From the NCBI RefSeq assembly GCF_014529535.1, contig NW_023503409.1, forward strand, positions 116,276 to 180,275: a stretch of DNA of 64,000 nt, written 5' to 3'. The position numbers were made by a program, and so were the translations under genes. The notes below the pieces were generated by a model that was given only the letters and a program-made list of their open reading frames with translations, had not been told where the DNA came from and did no database searches. The stretch's first letter is position 1. Each line of letters begins with the position of its first letter. The DNA comes from Bradysia coprophila. Lineage: Eukaryota; Arthropoda; Insecta; Diptera; Sciaridae. This document shows, one piece after another, positions 1 through 43,291 of the stretch.

Positions 1-35270
<35,270 letters not shown>

Positions 35271-35872
35271 GGTGACTTAATTGAGCGACTTTTGTTTGTG
35301 AAAATTTCAAATTTAATTGAAGTGGAGAAAACTTAAGAATAACAAAAAATCACGGAAATTGCTTGCTACACCGCACTGTTGTTATGAATTTCACAATATG
35401 ACAATCGCCATCAACGCCATCAACACGACTTTGACATTTTCACCGAATCGATGTGAACCATATGAACAGTAAATTGAAATCTTGGCGTTTTTCATTTAAA
35501 TTTGTTGAGTATTTTTATAACTTCATGCACGTTGTATTTGCTGAGACCCAATGATTCACTTTCAATTCCACAGAAAGAACACGACAAACAACGCTATCGC
35601 TTGGAATCCTTCTTTCAATTATAGTTTGAAACTGTCTTTGTAAATCAAGTTTTTCTTTAGTGAAAATAAAATTTTAGCAGAAGTTGGCTTAACTATCGAT
35701 TCCGTTTAGTAGCTAAGACATCATTCTTGTACCTACCTAATCATGTTTTGCTGGAAACAACCTGCTAGGATAAAACAAACAAATACATACCATCATACTA
35801 CAATAACTTGTTGAGATCCTCTCAAATTTCAAGAAACCTGAAGATCAAAATTTTCAAAACTAATGTTCTTTC

Positions 35873-36175
35873 CAAGGTAAATAATATATATGGCATTACC
35901 TCCTCACTATATTTACTAAAAATAGTGAGGAGGTAATGCCATATATAACCGAATCAGATGTGCACGAAAGTTCGATACAAAAGCCATCTCATCCCTTCGT
36001 TGAAAGCAAAAAATGGAATAGAAAGTCGGGCCATCTGTTGTGAGATAGCGAAAATGTTTTTGTGAAATACAAGTAAATCATAGTCAACCATTTTAAAAAA
36101 AGGTGTCATTGGTATCGAACTTATGTGCTAGGCCGCGCGTCTGAATGGCATTACCTCCTCACTATATTTACCTTG
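35873..36175. mobile_element. MITE family 1, copy A, with 8-bp target duplication
   Basis: A 303-bp non-coding element with ends CAAGGTAAAT and ATTTACCTTG. It is flanked by an exact 8-bp duplication gttctttc (35865-35872 and 36176-36183). Skipping the element plus one duplication restores the LINE frame NV-LSALLYG. The inner terminal repeat is aatatagtgaggaggtaatg against cattacctcctcactatatt. It shares its body with copy B (catatataaccgaatcagat; gggccatctg; ggtgtcatt; gtgctaggccgcgcgtctga). The left end also has an extra palindrome, described separately. The transposase family is not recognisable; 8-bp duplications suit hAT or P superfamilies. Confidence 0.85.
35885..35947. repeat. Perfect 25-bp-arm hairpin in the left end of MITE copy A
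   Basis: The arm tatatatggcattacctcctcacta at 35885-35909 is the exact reverse complement of 35923-35947, with a 13-base loop. The left arm equals the inner part of the element's own right end, so copy A carries an extra inverted copy of its terminus that copy B lacks. Confidence 0.85.
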
Positions 36176-36241
36176 GTTCTTTCGGCGCTTCTGTACGGAT
36201 GCGGAACGTGAAAGGTGACAAATGCCATAGAATGTCCGATT

Positions 36242-36519
36242 CAAGGTAAATCGTAAATATATGGGCGGAGGTAATGCCATATATAACCGAATCAGATGTG
36301 CAGTGGTACCAAAGTTTGATATAAACGCCATCTCCGTCTTACTTTAAAGTCACAAAATTGCTTAGAAACCTGGGCCATCTGTTTCGTGATAGCCACAACA
36401 TTTTGTGAAACACAAGTAAATTATAGTCCACCACTTGACAAAAAGGTGTCATTAGCATCGAGCTATTGTGCTAGGCCGCGCGTCTGAATGGCATTACATC
36501 CGCCCATATATTTACCTTG
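36242..36519. mobile_element. MITE family 1, copy B, with 8-bp target duplication
   Basis: A 278-bp element, again CAAGGTAAAT...ATTTACCTTG, flanked by gtccgatt (36234-36241) and gttcgatt (36520-36527), 7 of 8 identical. Removing it rejoins the LINE codons IECPI and QVFVNNC in frame. Body and ends are homologous to copy A, but the inner terminal repeat is atatatgggcggaggtaatg. This suggests the copies diverged before or after separate insertions rather than by a local duplication. Confidence 0.85.
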
Positions 36520-36584
36520 GTTCGATTCAAGTGTTCGTAAACAACTGCTTATAAGACGTACACTGAAAATCTTCTGGCCGAAAG

Positions 36585-36786
36585 CACGGCAGAGTAAAAT
36601 AAACCAGGCAGGAGCGGCTCATTTTCGAAACGTCAAATAAGGGACCTAATACACTGGATGAAAATGAACTCAAATGAACACTGACATAAATTGAAAAATT
36701 TTATTCGCAAAAAATATAGGGCTACTAGATTATTCAGGTCCCTTGTCAAACGTCCACTCCTGCCTGGTTAACTTTACTCTGCCGTG
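36585..36786. mobile_element. MITE family 2, copy 1, inserted in the LINE tail
   Basis: A 202-bp element with terminal repeats CACGGCAGAGTAAAATAAAC continuing caggcaggagcg, against the inverse ending TTTACTCTGCCGTG. A second inner pair is aagggacct and aggtccctt. The flanks are gccgaaag (36577-36584) and ccgaaag (36787-36793), an 8-bp duplication with one g lost at the right junction. It has no coding capacity. It interrupts the LINE just after FWPK. A sister copy, inverted, is at 38120-38320. Confidence 0.87.
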
Positions 36787-37465
36787 CCGAAAGTCATATC
36801 GAACGACAATGATTAGGAGGTGGAAGTGGAACTGGAGGGGACACACTCTTCGACGACCCAGTGACGATATAGCTGCGCTAGACTGGAACGCAAAGTGAAA
36901 CATAAAGGGAAGCCGTCCAAATATTACGTGGAAAAGGACCATAATCGACGAAACCAAGGCCCAAGGGAAATACTGTAATGAAATCAAAACCCCGGAAAAG
37001 AATCGAGTCCGCTGGAGATAATTTGTTGATGGTGTTGATGCCCTAAGCACCATCGCGGAGTAGGATGAAATGATGATGATACTATAATAACAGATTGTTT
37101 TGTTTCATACGCCATTGACTAATCTAAATGGCCTAAAGAATTTAGTTTGGAACTCGGAACAGGAACACTGATAATGAAAAGGACATTCGCACTGGCGAGT
37201 TTTAATCTCTTCTGACGCTTTATCAAAAAATCATTGTAGTAATTCAAAGCGTGCGTTTGTACCACTACCTCTTCCCGACAGTTTTCCTAACTCAGTTTTT
37301 GGAATTTATGTCCAGTATAAATCAAAATTGCTAAGGGAACCATGTAGGAAACCACTCAGATTAACCTGGAAATTTTCTGATTTTCAGAACAGAACTGTTA
37401 TGAGACTTTTAAGATCTGATCTGAATTCGAACTGAAATCTTAATTATCATCTGTTCCGAGCAGAG

Positions 37466-37668
37466 CCTATTTTAAGGGAATTTAATTCCCCAAAATTCCT
37501 TAATTTCTTAAACGCTTTTGTGATTTGGGCACTTCTTAAATTACATATTGAAAACCCTGTGAGTTTTCAGTTGCTTTCGATCTTTGGTAAGCCAGCCAAT
37601 TAATTTTAAATCATATTTAAATTGTTAGAGCAAGTGAGATTTCGGAAATTTAATTCCCTTAAAATAGG
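37466..37668. repeat. 203-bp inverted-repeat segment
   Basis: The left arm cctattttaagggaatttaa followed by ttcc (37466-37489) and right arm ggaaatttaattcccttaaa followed by atagg (37644-37668) are inverse copies with about one inserted base. The spacer is non-coding. It is probably another MITE, but no target duplication was seen, so the ends are uncertain. Confidence 0.6.
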
Positions 37669-38119
37669 TACTGATTCCGAGTCCTAAAACCGTGGTACCA
37701 ATTTTCGAAATTTCAACGGCAAGATATAAATCTCTGAACAGAGGGGCATGTGAGGAAGCTCGTTACAAGTACTGCTAAAACAATAATTGACGCCTTAAAG
37801 GTACCCCACGCCATACCTATTGGAAATCACCAAAGCACCTAGCAGGGTAATAGAGGTTTTTACACGTCAAATAGAGTAGTTTTTTGATACCAATAATACC
37901 ATTAGCAGCCTTAATGGTAATTTTGCAATGACATTATGAAAAAAAGGTATGGAAATATTCGCATACTTCGATTAAAGTACTACTTTATTTTTTTCTATTA
38001 TCCTACTAGGTGCTTTGAAATCACAAATGAAGCCCTGGTCCGGAACACTAAAACTAACATTCAAAATCCAGCTATAGACGCAACACTGCATCAACAAAGA
38101 CAGCATGTTGGTATTTAAC

Positions 38120-38320
38120 CACGACAGTGTAAAGTTAACCAGGCAGGAGCGCTGATTCGACAAGGGACCTGAATAATCTAGTAGCCCAATATTTTTTGAG
38201 AACAAAATTTTTCAATTTATGTCAGTGTTCATTTGAGTTCATTTTCATACAATGCATTAGGTCCCTTATTGACGTTTCGAAAATGAAGCGCTCCTGCCTG
38301 GTTTATTTTACTCTGCCGTG
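38120..38320. mobile_element. MITE family 2, copy 2, with exact 8-bp target duplication
   Basis: A 201-bp element flanked by perfect tatttaac duplications (38112-38119 and 38321-38328). Reverse-complemented, it aligns along its whole length with the copy at 36585-36786, with about 10% or fewer differences by eye. The left end here has cacgacagtgtaaag where the right end has the inverse of cacggcagagtaaaa. Both ends and the duplication are intact, so this copy defines the family: CA...TG ends, about 32-bp outer repeats, 8-bp target duplication. Confidence 0.9.
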
Positions 38321-38911
38321 TATTTAACGTAAATAATTTTTTTTTAAATTTTGACAGGCTGTATGGAAACATTTCGTTGTATCCATAGAGGTAAGGTACC
38401 ATGTTGAATTTTCATACGAAATTTCCTGTCAAGATAATCACGCTGTGTAGTAAGCAAAGACACAATTATATGGAAAACTGTGATAAGACGTGAGACGTAG
38501 ACTAAAGATGAAAAGGGATTGGTGAGTAAAAATCACACAATACACTTGTGGGGAATTGCAAATCAGGTAACCAAACTCCATCATCAATTTTCCGGTTACG
38601 CTATTATGATCCCTCCACGTTTACTATGAAAATTTAGTAACCGCTGACGCAAATAATGTCAAATCGCTAAGCAATTAAATGTTAAAGTCTCAATGGAATG
38701 GCACAAAATTATTTTCAGGAAATACACTCGCCTTCCACAAAACTTGCAAACATTTGAAACAGATTTCCTGACACTAATCCGAACCCTGAATTGAACTGGA
38801 CTTAAAACACACACCGACCGAGCATAATCGTCCAAATACGAAAAATCATTGGATCTGGTTGCATCTTCCGACTTAATTAGAACACACGCAATGTATTTTA
38901 TAAATTCTCGT

Positions 38912-38917
38912 TTTATT
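38912..38917 (-). terminator. Poly(A) signal AATAAA of the L12 gene
   Basis: On the minus strand the canonical AATAAA lies 14 bases after the L12 stop codon, giving a very short 3' UTR, as is common in ribosomal-protein genes. Confidence 0.6.
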
Positions 38918-38930
38918 GGAACCGTCGCGC

Positions 38931-39698
<768 letters not shown>

Positions 39699-39810
39699 TT
39701 TAGATTAGTTTAGGATCGTTCCTAGTACAATTTAAACCTCGATGGTGTTGATTTATTGAGATTTTGTGAATCCACAAAAATTTCTGCTTCTCAATGACAG
39801 AACTGTGGAG

Positions 39811-39830
39811 GTAAAAGAAAGAGAGACGTC
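39811..39830 (-). promoter_or_regulatory. Candidate 5' TOP-like pyrimidine tract upstream of L12
   Basis: Minus strand, about 115 bases before the L12 ATG, reads gacgtctctctttcttttac. Ribosomal-protein mRNAs typically begin at a C within such a pyrimidine run, the mTOR-responsive TOP motif. That this is the actual start site is inference; the tract could instead precede a splice acceptor, since cctccacag follows it. Confidence 0.35.
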
Positions 39831-40000
39831 AACGGGTCTTCCGGTTGTCAAGTTTTCTTTTTTTGTTTTGTTGTGACATTGGTTGAGGCGATATGTGACC
39901 ATATGAGTACTGGTGGTACTGGTGTAGGAAAACCAAATGAGTGAGATTAATGAAAGTAATTTGTCGCACTTTAATTTGAAAGTTTAAAACTGGTGTGTCT

Positions 40001-40032
40001 CAAGTCTGTATACTTTGGGGTATACAGCCTTG
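40001..40032. mobile_element. 32-bp TIR-only insertion
   Basis: The sequence caagtctgtatactttgg joined to ggtatacagccttg matches the two ends of the 40-bp palindrome at 41507-41546 with the middle shortened. It is flanked by gtgtgtct (39993-40000) and gcgtgtct (40033-40040), a 7-of-8 match like an 8-bp target duplication. It has no internal sequence. Confidence 0.7.
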
Positions 40033-40094
40033 GCGTGTCTTACCACAGTAAATGTAAAGTTGATTTTACAGTCGTCCGTTTTGCTTCCGTCTAG

Positions 40095-40290
40095 CAAAGT
40101 ATATAAACACTGAAGGTAGCGCAGTCCCTCAGTAAATAGCAAGAAATACGGATCCCGACTTTAAGGTGAATTTCGTATGACGCCAATACAAATATTTACG
40201 CATGTGTATTGATATACAATAAATTCACCTCAAAGTAGGGATCCGCATGTTTTTGCGGATCTGCGCTACCTTCAGTGTTTATATACTTTG
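40095..40290. mobile_element. MITE family 3, perfect 30-bp terminal repeats
   Basis: A 196-bp element with exact 30-bp inverted ends (40095-40124 against 40261-40290, starting CAAAGTATATAAACACTGAA). Imperfect pairing continues inward: atacggatcccgactttaag against cttt/aaagtagggatccgcat. Flanks are ccgtctag (40087-40094) and ccctctag (40291-40298), 7 of 8 identical. It is non-coding and has the same CA...TG end type and 8-bp duplication as families 1 and 2, but different sequence. Confidence 0.85.
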
Positions 40291-40767
40291 CCCTCTAGCG
40301 CTCTGTTTACATGACGTTTCCACAGTTTAAATGACTTTTGCATTGTTTTAATTCCAACATCCAAGTACATGGTTGGAAAAAGGAGGCAGAACGACTGGAA
40401 AACGGACAACTGTGAATTCAACTTAACGGCAACTATTTTCTGCGATGTTAAAATGCATTGCAGCACGATTATTAAAATTACATCAAATAACCCAGCAATC
40501 CCTGAACTTATATCAACTTCAACAGCACTAAACTATATATAAATATTAGTACGAGCGGTGCTTTTTTTACGAATCCGGATGTGAGGCCTCACATTCTTTT
40601 GTTCAGGAGGCTCGTAATTGAAACATAATTTGTTATGGTAATGATTCATTACTAATGAAGACGTCATCTTTTGGTACTAAGGCTCATAAATTCATAAAAT
40701 TATTGAGTATCAAGCGAAGGTCAACTATCGCAATTAACTAATAGTTCCGTTTAAAGGTGCCCAAACC

Positions 40768-41114
40768 CAAGGTTCTGAAAGAACCAGGTTAAGAAAACTC
40801 TGAGTTGATCACGAAGGCGGTGACACAAATTGAGTTCAGCGGCTATGAAGTTTATATGAAAAAGGCAACAAAAACAAAAACAAAATTCCAAATTTTCCTA
40901 AAAAACATTTTCTTCAAGTTGATTTCACACAAAATCTGTACTGAGTGCGTTTATCGAAGAGCAGGTTAAGACACTTACGAAGGCGGGTGAAACACAAATC
41001 TTGACAATTCAGACGTGTATAATGTTTACACACCGCCTTCGTGATCAACTCGAAAGTGTCTTAACCTGTTCTTTAAGAATCTTGGGTGTCTTAACCTGTT
41101 TCTTCAGAACTTTG
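40768..41114. mobile_element. Foldback element with a duplicated right arm
   Basis: The left arm caaggttctgaaagaaccag and then gttaag...gagttgatcacgaaggcggtg is mirrored by caccgccttcgtgatcaact continuing cgaaagtgtcttaacctgttctttaagaatcttg. The right side then repeats itself: ggtgtcttaacctgtttctt followed by cagaactttg. A further related arm fragment (gcaggttaagacacttacga) is inside at about 40963. Putative flanks cccaaacc (40760-40767) and cctaagcc (41115-41122) match at 6 of 8. No open frame is of note. The ends are less certain than for the MITEs above. Confidence 0.68.
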
Positions 41115-41324
41115 CCTAAGCCGATTTGAACAAAATAACACTGACGTCATATAACAAATGTCAAAAACTGAGCGTAAAAATCAATGAAAGTGGCAAGTTC
41201 CAGCTATCCACCCACATTACAAATTCTTTTTTATTTCTTTCACACGACAGTTTTTCATACATGGGCCTCTCGCTCTTCTGCTATCGTCATTACAATTTGT
41301 AGAATTTTCGAATATACTCTATAG

Positions 41325-41447
41325 GTATGGTCTAATGTTAAACTTTGTAAGGAGCGGAGGAAATAGCGATTTCAATGAAAATCTCTGAATGGTGAGTATT
41401 TTTATATGACATCGGTATTTCGTCCGGTTTGTATGGACAGACCATAC
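41325..41447. repeat. Dispersed repeat R, copy 1
   Basis: Begins gtatggtct and ends agaccatac, a 9-bp inverted end (41325-41333 and 41439-41447). The body ggagcggaggaaatagcgat, ggtgagtatttttatat and ggtttgtatgga recurs at 43138-43291. It is non-coding, probably a MITE; no convincing target duplication. Confidence 0.65.
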
Positions 41448-41506
41448 ATTAATTGGTTAAAATGACCCGCTATGCAGTATGTTTTTAAATAGAAGGTGCA
41501 CTTACG

Positions 41507-41546
41507 CAAGGCTGTATACTTTGGTATACCAAAGTATACAGCCTTG
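41507..41546. mobile_element. 40-bp perfect palindrome with 8-bp target duplication (TIR-only insertion)
   Basis: CAAGGCTGTATACTTTGGTA is followed immediately by its exact reverse complement, so the insertion is two terminal repeats with nothing between. It is flanked by exact cacttacg duplications (41499-41506 and 41547-41554). The perfect symmetry and exact duplication suggest a recent event. Ends begin CAAGG, as in MITE family 1, but the rest differs. Confidence 0.85.
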
Positions 41547-42283
41547 CACTTACGGCCTGAATTAAACTTAAAAGTGGAAATTGGTAGCAAAATCACAGAA
41601 GTAACGAAAGAGAAACGGGCAACGAGCTACATTTTTTAACGGCTAGGAATCGCAATTCAACGAGGAAACGTTGCAAAGAAAAGTGGAAATAATATGCATA
41701 TTCAAAACTATTTAATTTTTATTTAAATTGTAAACTATAAATTAATTAGAAGATGTAAATGTGATTAGACTAATTCGTCCTACGACACAAATAACAAATC
41801 ATAATGTAAACATACACAAAACTATGTAGCTATATCACCGATTTTGCAATTGAATCTTCTCGTAATTACCTAAGTGCCCTTGTCCATTTCATTGAATTGC
41901 ACATTCGTATTGAATCCCTCGTGACTCACTCACTATGCTATTATTAAAGAAATTTATTGTAATTTACGACTAATGATTTTGTCGGGATGCTCTTCTTTAA
42001 ATATTTATACAAAGACCGAAGGTAGAGTTTATAGAGTTTATAGAAGCCATTCAAATTAAACCTCGATAATTATCCTTAAAGAAATCTGAATGAGTGCTAG
42101 TAAAACATACAGATCACATAGGGTGGATCGGTTTATATCAATTTCAAAATCCGTATCCAGTGCCATTCAATGAAAGTGTAGATCTTTTCAGTTGGCGAAA
42201 CTAATGACAGTATCTAGTTCTCTTTGAATATTTTTGTGCACTAACCGTACTAACTAATTGTAGCTAACCTCACAAAGGCGGAA

Positions 42284-42680
42284 TATTTTTTATCTACCTA
42301 GGTGAAATAATAGCAGTGAAAAAGTGCTATTATTTCGCCGTCTGTAGATAAAATAGTGTATTCACCTCTGTCCAAATGTTTATTTAGACACTTGGGGTTA
42401 TAACATTCGCCTTCGGCTCATGCAATAACTCCCCAAGTGTCAAAATAAACATGTGGACAGAGGTGAATTATATATTATGCACCTGTTGCCAAGATTGGTA
42501 TTTTGATGTGTAGGACATTATTGCCCTAGCCGAAGGCGTGGGTCGTAATGCCTACACTTCAAAATAACAGTCTGGCAATAGGTGCATATCATATTTTATC
42601 TGTCGAGAACAGATATATCGAGATAAACAAAAACTCCCTAGAGGGATAAGCTCGAGATTATCGTTCTAGACAGATAAAAT
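42284..42680. repeat. Run of four consecutive stem-loops (H1-H4)
   Basis: H1 42284-42355: atctac...gaaataatagca against tgctattatttc...gtagat. H2 42359-42470: tattcacctctgtccaaatg and tttatttagacacttgggg against the inverse, only about 3 mismatches in 39 bases. H3 42476-42588: tatgcacctgttgcca...tattttga.gtgtagg against its inverse with several mismatches. H4 42593-42680: attttatctgtc.agaac against gttct.gacagataaaat. H2 and H3 share a cacct...aggtg outline, and their centres hold gccttcggc and gccgaaggc, inverse to each other. H1 and H4 share attttatct/agataaaat ends. The order is thus A-B-B'-A'. There is no open frame and only 2-5 bases between stems. Confidence 0.8.
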
Positions 42681-42895
42681 CTACTATTAAATTCCTGAGA
42701 AATCAACATCCAATTTTAACATTTTTTAAAACTATTTAGTGATTTAATTTTACTTTGCTTAACTTTAAATATAAACATTTCCTGGTTACATCAAATTGTT
42801 CAGCAAAATTTTTAGACAGCATTTCCAGTTTATTTGTTTTCTTAACACAGAATTCAAAAATTACCCCGTTTCGCGAAGTTTGCTGCGTTTAGTTA

Positions 42896-43084
42896 CTTAC
42901 TTACTTAAGAAGGCACTACAACCTACTTTTGGCCACTTCCAGCAATCTTCTCCAATCGGACCTATTCCGCGCCAACGTTCACCAGGCGCTCACTCTTAGT
43001 ACTTTCAGATCAGACTCAATTACATCTTTCCATCTCGCTCTCGGCTTCCATCGGGATTTGTATTTAGCAGTTTCAGTGGTACAC
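42896..43084 (-). mobile_element. 5'-truncated LINE 3' end with 14-bp target duplication
   Basis: The minus strand reads KPRARWKDVIESDLKVLRVS, then AW, a stop, TLARNRSDWRRLLEVAKSRL, a stop, and ends in a (taag)n run. RARWKDVI-DL and NRSDW are typical of the C-terminal tail of non-LTR retrotransposon ORF2. Flanks gctgcgtttagtta (42882-42895 and 43085-43098) are identical over 14 bases, the target duplication. Only about 190 bp was inserted, so the copy was severely 5' truncated. It is a different LINE family from the one at 35.8 kb, because the tail differs. Confidence 0.85.
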
Positions 43085-43137
43085 GCTGCGTTTAGTTAGA
43101 ACACAAAATTGTGGTATGCGATTGCACCGACTGCCAG

Positions 43138-43291
43138 TGGTCAAACTTTTGATCTTAATGTCTAAATTTGTATGGAGCGGAGAAAATAGCGATTTCATGT
43201 AAACAAACTCACATTTTAATGAAAATCATTGAAAGGTGAGTATTTTTATATAAAATCGTTATTTCCTGCGGTTTGTTTGGACGGACCATAC
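43138..43291. repeat. Dispersed repeat R, copy 2
   Basis: Homologous, in the same orientation, to 41325-41447: tggtcaaac..., gtatggagcggagaaaatag, cgatttcat, ggtgagtatttttatat, ggtttgtttggacggaccat and a final ac. It carries an extra stretch of about 25 bases (gtaaacaaactcacatttta) in the middle. It lies just beyond the LINE fragment's target duplication. Confidence 0.65.

Larger units (their letters stand above)
35763..37078 (+). mobile_element. Decayed RTE-like non-LTR retrotransposon tail, split by three MITEs
   Basis: If three later insertions are skipped, the plus strand reads the C-terminal end of a LINE ORF2: LRSSQISRNLKIKIFKTNV and LSALLYGCGT (to 36233); KVTNAIECPIQVFVNNC, then a frame break, then LIRRTLKIFWPK (36528-36584); then RRWKWNWRGHTLRRPSDDIA, LDWNAK, ITWKRTI and KNRVRWR (from about 36815). 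The LLYG...W, FWP, W-GH-LRRPSDDIA-ALDWN and NRVRWR motifs are typical of RTE-type elements. The tail ends in atgatgatgat, like their short-repeat 3' ends. Stops and frameshifts show it is dead. It is 5' truncated; about 0.5 kb of element remains. The exact 5' limit is uncertain. Confidence 0.82.

Noticed and set aside
36730..37053. 107-codon minus-strand frame
   Set aside because: It is the antisense of the LINE tail and the end of a MITE; the plus strand carries the recognisable reverse-transcriptase tail motifs.
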